From: Bacteroidia bacterium
Lineage (GTDB): Bacteria; Bacteroidota; Bacteroidia; Flavobacteriales; Flavobacteriaceae
Assembly (NCBI GenBank): GCA_030432635.1
Contig: JAUIMB010000021.1
Span: forward strand, 1-40,506
Length of the DNA: 40,506 nucleotides
Direction: 5' to 3'
The position numbers were made by a program, and so were the translations under genes. A model generated the notes under the pieces. That model worked only from the letters and a program-made list of their open reading frames with translations, was not told where the DNA came from and made no database searches. Positions 34,113 to 40,506 of the stretch are shown here, piece after piece (position 1 is the first letter of the stretch; each line of letters begins with the position of its first letter).

Positions 34113-36017
34113 CTAATTTTTTATGATAACCTTTTTTGAGAACTCATGTTTGCCATCTATACCAATAGTAGCCACATAAACTCCTTCACTAAGGGCTCTG
34201 GTCGAAAAATGATAATCTGATTGCACGCCAAGATTTTTAGCATTTAAGACTTGTTTTCCTGTAACATCAACAAGTATTACCGATTCAACATCAAAACCGT
34301 TAGGGTTTAAAACTGTTAACTCTTGATTCTTGATGTTCTGAAAGACTTCAAAATCAGCTGAGACGTTGAATTCCTCTTCAGATAAACTTTCACGTTGGAA
34401 GGTAATTTCAAAACGATCTGTATATTCACCTTGCTCCAAAAAGATCTCAAAATGTTCTTCTCTTAAATCGGTATAAATACCTGTGTCTTTGTCATGGAAA
34501 TATATTGGCTGTGATTCCTCAAAATTCTGAACATCAAAAATTCTGGACCTAACACTTAGTCCTTCGGCTTCGGATACTTCAATTATCATTGGAATTCGTA
34601 ATTCTTCGTCGAACGCAAACGCCAAAGCATTGAATTTTTTGTCATTTAAAGGCCAATACGCATCACTGGCATGCGATTCTGATCCAATGGTCTCTAATCC
34701 ATAATCCTCACCATCGGTAGCAGTATCGTGAAATGTTTGCGCCAATTGTCTGGTATAGGTGTCATTGAAATCCATATTGAGTCTAAAACGCATATAACCT
34801 TCAGGCATTATAGATAATCCTTCTTCTGTGTATTGTGCTTCGTAACTTTCAGGAAGATCATCAAATTGTCCATCTGAAGTTAATCTGAAAAATTCACTTA
34901 GCGTTGCAGTTTCTTTCTGAAATACACGCATAGTGTTTGTAAATTGAATGGATCCAGCAGTACCATCACTTTCCACCATAAAACCTTGTCCTATAGGAAT
35001 ATATCTAAATACACTTTTACCTGTAGCACTAGTGCTTCCTACCGTATTCAAAGTCCCATCAGGATTATAAGTATCGAAGGTCGCTGGTGTAAACAATTCA
35101 ACAACAGGTCCGCTAGCATTAATGGTATAAGTCGCATAGCCACCAGCATAATTGACCAAGACATGCGACGTAGAACTTCCAGGATCTTGTTCCCAAAAGG
35201 ATAATGTCGCAGCATTAATTATAGATGCGTTATTACTGTTGCCATGAATGAATGCTCTAGCGTCAATTGCTGAAGGATATGGGTTGCCTACCAGTGTCTC
35301 TCGATTCGCATTGATTGGTACGGTTATAAGTCCGTTGTTAGCTCGACCTCTAAAATCGTATTGTTGTGCACCACTTGGGTTTCCTTTCATGGTAAAACCA
35401 TAACCAGAAGGTAAATTTCCTGCGGTAGAACTAATTTGAACCCAATCATTATATTCGTTTGGAGGTGCTGAAGTGCCCACAAAAGAGTAAAACCAAAAAT
35501 CTGCAATTACAGGAGGCGTTCCAGCCACACCATCATAATTAGGAGCTGAGACATAGGTTGCTGGCAAACTTGTTATTGGAGCAGCGGTTTCTCCATAAAG
35601 AATATTGTTAGGTCTAAAAGTTGTGTTTCCGGCCGCTCCAGAGTTTTGACCAACAGGCGAGGCCCAATAATTGTACATATAGGTATTGGATGTTCCTGTT
35701 TGATAGACGCTTAGTTGTCCGTCGCCAGAGTTGTTAGCTGTGTTCCCTTGAAGCAATTGTGCTCCATTTCTAAGATAGATGTTACCATTTTCAGGAACGG
35801 TAATATTATCCACAAGATTGATGTCTCCTGTTACATATAAAGGAGCGACAGTAGGACCACTTGTGAAGGCAGTTCCGTCAACATAGACATAGCTTCCGGT
35901 ACCCACATGTAAATCGGCTTGAGCCAACCCAATAAAGGATGCCAAAAACAATAGTAATAATAAGATGAAGGTCCTTATAAAGTTAGATTTGGATTCTCGA
36001 AAAAGTAGAATTTTCAT
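34113..36017 (-). CDS. T9SS-exported protein with type A sorting domain
   Basis: 634 residues. A signal peptide (IRTFILLLLLFLASFIGLAQA) is followed by a beta-rich body containing GSYVYVDGTAFTS, NIYLRNGAQL and MYNYWASPVG, a pattern seen in many large flavobacterial surface proteins. The last ~85 residues (from ADFEVFQNIKNQELTVLN to FSKKVIIKN) are a type A T9SS sorting domain. The protein is therefore probably secreted or anchored on the cell surface. No enzyme motif was recognised. It lies 18 bases downstream of the VGIGTTTP protein gene and is presumably in the same operon. Confidence 0.85.
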   Translation of the reverse strand: MKILLFRESKSNFIRTFILLLLLFLASFIGLAQADLHVGTGSYVYVDGTAFTSGPTVAPLYVTGDINLVDNITVPENGNIYLRNGAQLLQGNTANNSGDGQLSVYQTGTSNTYMYNYWASPVGQNSGAAGNTTFRPNNILYGETAAPITSLPATYVSAPNYDGVAGTPPVIADFWFYSFVGTSAPPNEYNDWVQISSTAGNLPSGYGFTMKGNPSGAQQYDFRGRANNGLITVPINANRETLVGNPYPSAIDARAFIHGNSNNASIINAATLSFWEQDPGSSTSHVLVNYAGGYATYTINASGPVVELFTPATFDTYNPDGTLNTVGSTSATGKSVFRYIPIGQGFMVESDGTAGSIQFTNTMRVFQKETATLSEFFRLTSDGQFDDLPESYEAQYTEEGLSIMPEGYMRFRLNMDFNDTYTRQLAQTFHDTATDGEDYGLETIGSESHASDAYWPLNDKKFNALAFAFDEELRIPMIIEVSEAEGLSVRSRIFDVQNFEESQPIYFHDKDTGIYTDLREEHFEIFLEQGEYTDRFEITFQRESLSEEEFNVSADFEVFQNIKNQELTVLNPNGFDVESVILVDVTGKQVLNAKNLGVQSDYHFSTRALSEGVYVATIGIDGKHEFSKKVIIKN

Positions 36018-36035
36018 AATGTTTTAATTTAAGGA

Positions 36036-37496
36036 TCAATCTTCCTTTTTATTAGATTTCTTTTTGTCTAAGGTCTTTAAGGTTTTGCTTTTCGAATGTC
36101 CAATTCTAGAGTCCTTAGGTTGGTTAAATAGTTCTGGCATCAGGTATTTCCCCTTTTTTGATCCTTTATCAAATTCCATAATTTTTCTATCTGGATTTTG
36201 TTGCAGGTAAGGATCATTACGTTCAGCAGTAATTTGCCAAGACACTTTTTTGCCAGGAATACCTCCTGCAATTACAAATATACCATTTTTTAGTTCTTGT
36301 TCTACATAAATATTTGGCATCGAGGCACCTACCGCAGTTAGTTGGTAACTCGGGTTGGTGTTTATAGCGTCGTAATAATCTGGTAATGCTACTCTGGCTC
36401 TTCCGTTAGAGTCAAAAACATTAGTGCCTCTATATAAATTCAATATTTCATTGGATTCAATACTGGCATGTCTAAGAAATTTATTTGCTGGATCAAGTGG
36501 ATGGTCAATTGCAAAAAACTTAGCTCCAGAAGCACCGAAGTCACCTGTGGAATATACACCATAACCATTTCCGGATTGAATGCCATGAACACCATACCAA
36601 TTCCCTTCACCTTCAACGCCAATGCCAAACCAAGCGCTTACAGTTATGGATTGACCTTTGACTCCTATGTGGTCATCAATATCAAGACCAGTATATGCAA
36701 AATCACCTACTGTAATTACACCTGTTCCAAGGGCATCTAGATCTTGTGTTTGAGCCGTTATGGCACTTCCGCCTCCATTGTGAAGAATTCTAATACCATC
36801 ATCAGTGTTATCAAAATCTTCCATTTGAACTACAATACCTGCATTAGTGTCTGAATAATGTTGACCAAAAAAAAGTGCGCCATTGCCATCTTGACTAGCA
36901 TAATATGCTGTACTTAATAAGCCTCCTGATGAGTTGCCGTCAGCCCAAGCATTTATAGGGTATTCATCTCCTCTTGAGGTGAAGGTGTCTCCAAGAAAGG
37001 GGTCAATTTCTGCCAAGGCACCAACTTGTACTTCGCCAGAAGATAAGATTTCCATACGCTCGATGTTGTTAGTTCTGAACTTTAATCGTTGTGCATCGGT
37101 TGTGCCAATAAAATTTGTCCCAGATGTAGTTGCATTTACACCTCCATCAGTACCAGAATTACCTAAAAGCGTCCAATCATCGGTAGGTGTGCCACCAACA
37201 ATTGGTATCCAATCACTACCATCCCAATAATGAAAGCCTACTCCTGTAGTACCATTGGTGTTCCAAACCAATAAACCGTTAGTTGCAGAAGCTGCGCCAG
37301 GTGTGATAGGTGCTATAGTGCTCAGGTTTGCAATATTGACTCTAGGCACTAATAGTCCTTTATTTGAACTGTTTAAATCCAATAGAGCACCATCTGATGG
37401 TGTGGTGGTGCCGATTCCGACTTGAGCATAACTCATTCCTGTCACCAATAGAAAAATTAATGATAAAGACATTTTTAGGTTAAAGAGGTATTTCAT
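36036..37496 (-). CDS. Exported fibre-like protein with VGIGTTTP start
   Basis: 486 residues. A signal peptide (cleavage near Ala24) is followed directly by QVGIGTTTP (25-33) and LLDLNSSNKGLLVPRV, the start of a common Bacteroidota surface-protein class with phage-tail-fibre-like low-complexity strands. Residues about 325-450 (from KFFAIDHPLDPANKFLRHAS through YQLTAVGASMPNIYV to KVSWQITAERNDPYLQ) form a domain I know from many uncharacterised bacterial proteins. The C-terminus is Lys-rich (LKTLDKKKSNKKED), without a T9SS sorting domain. It is the first gene of the pair with the T9SS protein. Confidence 0.75.
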   Translation of the reverse strand: MKYLFNLKMSLSLIFLLVTGMSYAQVGIGTTTPSDGALLDLNSSNKGLLVPRVNIANLSTIAPITPGAASATNGLLVWNTNGTTGVGFHYWDGSDWIPIVGGTPTDDWTLLGNSGTDGGVNATTSGTNFIGTTDAQRLKFRTNNIERMEILSSGEVQVGALAEIDPFLGDTFTSRGDEYPINAWADGNSSGGLLSTAYYASQDGNGALFFGQHYSDTNAGIVVQMEDFDNTDDGIRILHNGGGSAITAQTQDLDALGTGVITVGDFAYTGLDIDDHIGVKGQSITVSAWFGIGVEGEGNWYGVHGIQSGNGYGVYSTGDFGASGAKFFAIDHPLDPANKFLRHASIESNEILNLYRGTNVFDSNGRARVALPDYYDAINTNPSYQLTAVGASMPNIYVEQELKNGIFVIAGGIPGKKVSWQITAERNDPYLQQNPDRKIMEFDKGSKKGKYLMPELFNQPKDSRIGHSKSKTLKTLDKKKSNKKED

Positions 37497-37591
37497 TTTC
37501 AGCAGTATTAAAGTGTTAGTTTTAAGGCATTTAATTAATAAATATTACTTTTTTTTATAAATTCCGCAAGTAATTTCGATGAAGTGTTAAC

Positions 37592-37626
37592 AAAACTCTA
37601 AAATGTTATAATTTTGTCAGAGTTTT
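37592..37626. repeat. Inverted repeat overlapping a promoter
   Basis: AAAACTCT/AGAGTTTT (37592-37599, 37619-37626) plus an inner AAAAT/ATTTT pair with a GTC bulge encloses the -7 element at 37609-37616. It could be an operator. Confidence 0.45.
37609..37616 (+). promoter_or_regulatory. Candidate -7 element for the small membrane protein/Smr operon
   Basis: TAATTTTG matches TAnnTTTG exactly, 29 bases before the ATG at 37646. It lies inside an inverted repeat. Confidence 0.5.
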
Positions 37627-37645
37627 CAACTAAAACCATTTTTTT

Positions 37646-37840
37646 ATGTCAAGAACCTTGAGCTATATATTTATTGTAATTGGTGGAATTATAGCGATTT
37701 ACGCACAAGCAGGACAACAACAGAATCAGCTGTTGCTGGTTTCTGGAATTATTGTGTTGATGTTTGGGATTTATAGTGTTTCGAGAAACATTCCAAGTAA
37801 AAATGATTCAAACGAAGATCAAAACGACAATCAAATATGA
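37646..37840 (+). CDS. Small two-TM membrane protein
   Basis: 64 residues with two hydrophobic segments (about 5-21 and 28-45) and a polar, acidic C-terminal tail. No family recognised. Its stop overlaps the start of the Smr gene (ATGA), so the two are translationally coupled. Confidence 0.65.
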   Translation: MSRTLSYIFIVIGGIIAIYAQAGQQQNQLLLVSGIIVLMFGIYSVSRNIPSKNDSNEDQNDNQI

Positions 37841-38388
37841 GTTTGAAAATTGGTGACCGAGTTACGGTAATTGATGAGGATCTAAATGGTGTGATTCGAG
37901 ACATTTCAGCAGGTGTTGTGTCCATAGAAACTGAAGATGGTTTTAGGCTTTCTTATGGAATATCCGAAGTGGTCCTGCAAAGGGTGTTGACTCCAGATGT
38001 GTTTGCAGGAGAAAACATTAATCAAATTATTCGTGATAAAGAATTTGTGAAGTCCCACAAATCGATCAGGGTTAAACCGAAAGAGCGTAACCTTCCAACA
38101 ATGGAGGTGGATTTGCACATTGAGCAAATTACAACACGTTATCAGCATCTGAGTAATTTTGATATTCTGAATATGCAGTTAGATACTGCAAAACATAAAT
38201 TGGAATTTGCCTTAAAAAAACGCATCCAGAAAATCGTGTTTATTCATGGTGTAGGAGATGGTGTTTTAAAGTCTGAGTTGGAATATCTTTTTAGGCGATA
38301 TTCTAATGTCTCCTATTATCCAGCTGATTACCAAAAATACGGACAAGGAGCAACTGAGGTATATGTCAAACAAAAGGCAACGCCTTAA
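37837..38388 (+). CDS. Smr-domain protein (DUF2027-like N-terminus)
   Basis: 183 residues. An N-terminal small beta-barrel (MSLKIGDRVTVIDEDLNG) is followed by the Smr domain with VDLHIEQ (91-97) and HGVGDGVLKSEL (137-148), the nuclease-like motifs shared with the MutS2 C-terminus. Smr proteins cleave or bind nucleic acids, and some act in ribosome rescue. It overlaps the preceding small membrane protein gene and ends on the same TTAA that encodes the stop of the convergent lipoprotein gene. Confidence 0.85.
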   Translation: MSLKIGDRVTVIDEDLNGVIRDISAGVVSIETEDGFRLSYGISEVVLQRVLTPDVFAGENINQIIRDKEFVKSHKSIRVKPKERNLPTMEVDLHIEQITTRYQHLSNFDILNMQLDTAKHKLEFALKKRIQKIVFIHGVGDGVLKSELEYLFRRYSNVSYYPADYQKYGQGATEVYVKQKATP

Positions 38389-39332
38389 TCTAAAAGTCCG
38401 CCTGTTAAGGGAATACTTAGCGTGTAGGTTCCCATGTCAATGGTTTGTAGGTTGGCAATCCCAATATTGGCTTCGAGGATTGTGACCCTTACTCTTACCG
38501 TTCTTGTGTACTCATTAGTTTCCATTGCTCCTGCATCAAATGACTCAGAAACATTAGGGTTTAAATAACGAGCTGTATTTGGATCTTCATCTTCTTCGTC
38601 AAAATCATTCAAAGGAGAACCATCACTGTCTTCATCTTCATTTATGGTTAATGTCCCATCACCATCATCATCATTATCTAAGTAATTCGGTAAGATATTG
38701 CTTCCAGCCATCATTTCAGAATCAAAATCTGTGTTGAGCGCATCTGACGGGTCACCATCTCCATCTGGATCTGGGTCTTCATCTGCTGTCGGTATGTTGT
38801 CATTATCATCGTCTTGATCGATATAATTTGGGATACCATCACCATCTGTATCTATGGCATCTGGATAACTGCCATCTTCAGCTTGCTCACCTCGACCTTC
38901 GAATTCTGATGGAATACCATCATTGTCATCATCTTCATAACTGGACATGAAAACAGCTTCAGCTCCACTTGCTGCTGCATAATCCTCAATGATGGTGGTG
39001 CCAGGATTTGGTACTACAGCACAAATGAGATCCTCAGGATTTCCATTATACCTTCTGTAATTGAACATAACATTGCTGCCATCAATATTCAATATCTTTT
39101 CAAAATTCTGCTCTGGTGGGTCAAAAATTTCTTCGTTATTATTTATAGGAAATAGTAAGGTCAAGGATTCTGCTGGATTGACTTTGGTGTCATATAGAAG
39201 ATTATCGCCTTGGTTAGCGTCAATGCAAAGTTCAAGCTCTTGATCAAACTCCAAAGTAACTTCAAATACGTCGCCATCATCACAGGAATAAAAGAAACCT
39301 ACAAGAAAAATAATATACAGGAGTTGTCTCAT
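38385..39332 (-). CDS. Asp-rich lipoprotein with calcium-binding-type repeats
   Basis: 315 residues from Met at 39332 (MRQLLYIIFLVGFFYS then Cys17). An in-frame start at 39530 would add 66 residues, overlap the divergent cysteine desulfurase and lie behind the promoter, so it is rejected. The central part (about 130-260) is very acidic, with DxDxDG-type stretches (DTDGDGIPNYIDQDDDND, DPDPDGDGDPSDA, DNDDDGDGTLTINEDEDSDG), like thrombospondin type 3 repeats that bind calcium. It is presumably an envelope lipoprotein stabilised by calcium. Function unknown. Its stop overlaps the Smr stop in the palindrome TTAA. Confidence 0.8.
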   Translation of the reverse strand: MRQLLYIIFLVGFFYSCDDGDVFEVTLEFDQELELCIDANQGDNLLYDTKVNPAESLTLLFPINNNEEIFDPPEQNFEKILNIDGSNVMFNYRRYNGNPEDLICAVVPNPGTTIIEDYAAASGAEAVFMSSYEDDDNDGIPSEFEGRGEQAEDGSYPDAIDTDGDGIPNYIDQDDDNDNIPTADEDPDPDGDGDPSDALNTDFDSEMMAGSNILPNYLDNDDDGDGTLTINEDEDSDGSPLNDFDEEDEDPNTARYLNPNVSESFDAGAMETNEYTRTVRVRVTILEANIGIANLQTIDMGTYTLSIPLTGGLLD

Positions 39333-39349
39333 GATTATCGATTTTAAAG

Positions 39350-39357
39350 CAAAAATA
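39350..39357 (-). promoter_or_regulatory. Candidate -7 element of the Asp-rich lipoprotein gene
   Basis: On the minus strand TATTTTTG matches TAnnTTTG exactly, 17 bases before the ATG at 39332. No TTG at -33. It supports the shorter start. Confidence 0.45.
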
Positions 39358-39439
39358 AAAGAATTGCTCATTTCGAGGCTTGCTTTAACAAATAATTTTG
39401 AACCGTTTGGACAGAGTTTTTTAAACCCTTTTAAAGTTG

Positions 39440-39447
39440 CATCTTTG
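39440..39447 (+). promoter_or_regulatory. Candidate -7 element of the cysteine desulfurase gene
   Basis: CATCTTTG differs from TAnnTTTG by one base, and lies 18 bases before the ATG at 39466. Confidence 0.35.
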
Positions 39448-39465
39448 TACTGGAAATAATACGTT

Positions 39466-40506
39466 ATGACAACAGTGTATTTTGATAATGCAGCAACAAC
39501 ACCATTGCGAAGTGAGGTTATTGACCGCATGACTGAAGTGATGTTTCAAAATTTTGGAAATCCCTCATCAACACATGCTTATGGAAGATCATCTAAATCC
39601 TTGATTGAATCTTCAAGAAAGCGAATCGCATCTCATTTTAATGTTGCTGCTTCTGAAATTGTGTTCACTTCAGGAGGTACGGAAGCTGATAATTTAGTGT
39701 TGAAAAGTGCTGTTCGTGATCTTGGAGTTACCCAAATCATTAGCTCAAAAATTGAGCATCATGCTGTCTTGCATACAATTGATCAATTGGTAAGCGAGTA
39801 TAATATTACAGTGCAATATGTTGACCTCAAATCTGATGGTGACATTGATGTCGAGCATTTGGAACGTCTGTTGAAAAATACGTCCAATAAAACATTGGTG
39901 AGTTTGATGCATGTCAACAATGAAATAGGGAACAAGCTCAGCCTAAAGCAGGTTGCGGAGCTTTGCAAATCCCATAAAGCATTATTTCATAGCGATACGG
40001 TACAGTCGGTTGGGCATTATAAACTGGATTTAAAGGAAATCCCTATTGATTTTATTGCAGCAAGTGCTCATAAATTTCATGGCCCTAAAGGTGTTGGTTT
40101 TGCCTTTATTCGAAAAAATAGTGGATTGCGAGCTTCAATTTTTGGAGGAGCTCAAGAACGTGGTCTTAGGGCAGGAACCGAATCCATTCATAATATAGTA
40201 GGCATGGATGAAGCTTTGTTTAGGGCTTATGAAAATCTAGAAGAAGAGCGCAAGCATATTTCAGGGATAAAGGCTTATTTCATAGATCGCTTGACAAATG
40301 TTTTCTCAGATGTTGCGTTTAATGGTCGTTGTTCCGATTTTGATGCCAGTACTTATACCTTGTTGAATGTTCGATTGCCAATTGCACCAGAAAAATCTGG
40401 GTTGTTGCAATTTCAATTGGATTTAAAAGGAATAGCCTGTTCTAGAGGAAGTGCTTGTCAGAGTGGTAGCTCACAAAATTCCCATGTGCTCACGGAAGTA
40501 CTCAAT
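39466..40506 (+). CDS. Cysteine desulfurase (3'-truncated)
   Basis: 347 codons are visible before the window ends, so about 30-40 residues may be missing. It is a NifS/IscS-type PLP enzyme: YFDNAATTPL (5-14), the PLP Lys203 in SAHKFHGPKG, and the persulfide Cys331 in SRGSACQSGS. These enzymes take sulfur from cysteine for Fe-S clusters and thiolated tRNA. The short active-site segment is of the NifS-like class. The gene is divergent from the Asp-rich lipoprotein gene, with 133 bases between starts. Confidence 0.92.
   Translation, partial: MTTVYFDNAATTPLRSEVIDRMTEVMFQNFGNPSSTHAYGRSSKSLIESSRKRIASHFNVAASEIVFTSGGTEADNLVLKSAVRDLGVTQIISSKIEHHAVLHTIDQLVSEYNITVQYVDLKSDGDIDVEHLERLLKNTSNKTLVSLMHVNNEIGNKLSLKQVAELCKSHKALFHSDTVQSVGHYKLDLKEIPIDFIAASAHKFHGPKGVGFAFIRKNSGLRASIFGGAQERGLRAGTESIHNIVGMDEALFRAYENLEEERKHISGIKAYFIDRLTNVFSDVAFNGRCSDFDASTYTLLNVRLPIAPEKSGLLQFQLDLKGIACSRGSACQSGSSQNSHVLTEVLN

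Noticed and set aside
39333-39530. 66-residue extension of the Asp-rich lipoprotein
   Set aside because: It overlaps the cysteine desulfurase gene, removes the lipoprotein signal from the N-terminus and runs across a promoter element.

Overview
The window is about 40.5 kb of a low-GC, gene-dense chromosome from a member of the Flavobacteriaceae (Bacteroidota), probably marine. The evidence is type IX secretion (T9SS) C-terminal sorting domains, several Bacteroidota-restricted DUF families (DUF4294, DUF6048, DUF6452, DUF6768, CCC-motif protein), a secreted protein opening with VGIGTTTP, and promoters of the Bacteroidota type (TTG, about 18-20 bases, TAnnTTTG) instead of E. coli-type boxes. No rRNA, tRNA, CRISPR array, prophage or intact insertion sequence was seen. 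Both edges cut genes: a large repeat-rich surface protein on the left and a cysteine desulfurase on the right.

Layout. 1-2415: C-terminal part of a T9SS-exported protein built from 19 units of 81 bp (27 aa, two Cys each). 2477-4720: alpha/beta hydrolase divergent from a menaquinone pair (DHNA-CoA thioesterase and isochorismate synthase). 4727-7709: MFS drug exporter, DUF1579 protein, DinB-like protein and GNAT acetyltransferase. 7716-11324: a three-gene biotin-dependent acyl-CoA carboxylase operon (carrier protein, biotin carboxylase, carboxyltransferase). 11434-13843: PrsW-type membrane protease, Nudix hydrolase and M42 aminopeptidase. 13981-18546: ABC ATPase plus an ABC-2 permease fused to an M1-type metallopeptidase. 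18723-20038: DUF4294 protein overlapping a TrhA/hemolysin III channel-like protein. 20045-23995: a block of poorly known secreted or membrane proteins, including a possible phosphodiester-glycosidase-like protein coupled to a membrane partner, facing a lipoprotein/four-TM pair. 24077-25967: DUF4268, ZIP metal transporter and a methyltransferase. 26092-30020: two RNA methyltransferases (THUMP type and RlmD) flanking DUF6048 and DUF6452. 30021-30423: the only long gene-free stretch. 30424-31909: SRPBCC protein, ECF sigma factor and DUF6768 membrane protein in a coupled operon. 32099-33340: ornithine aminotransferase behind a structured leader. 33417-37496: CCC-motif and DUF2752 membrane proteins, a T9SS protein and a fibre-like secreted protein. 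37646-40506: small membrane protein, Smr protein, Asp-rich lipoprotein and cysteine desulfurase.

Most of the window is ordinary core metabolism and housekeeping. The parts that may hold something undescribed are the 81-bp repeat array with its two compositional zones, the secreted/membrane gene block at 20045-23995, and the SRPBCC-sigma-DUF6768 operon. Functional statements rest on motifs read by eye; no database search was run.
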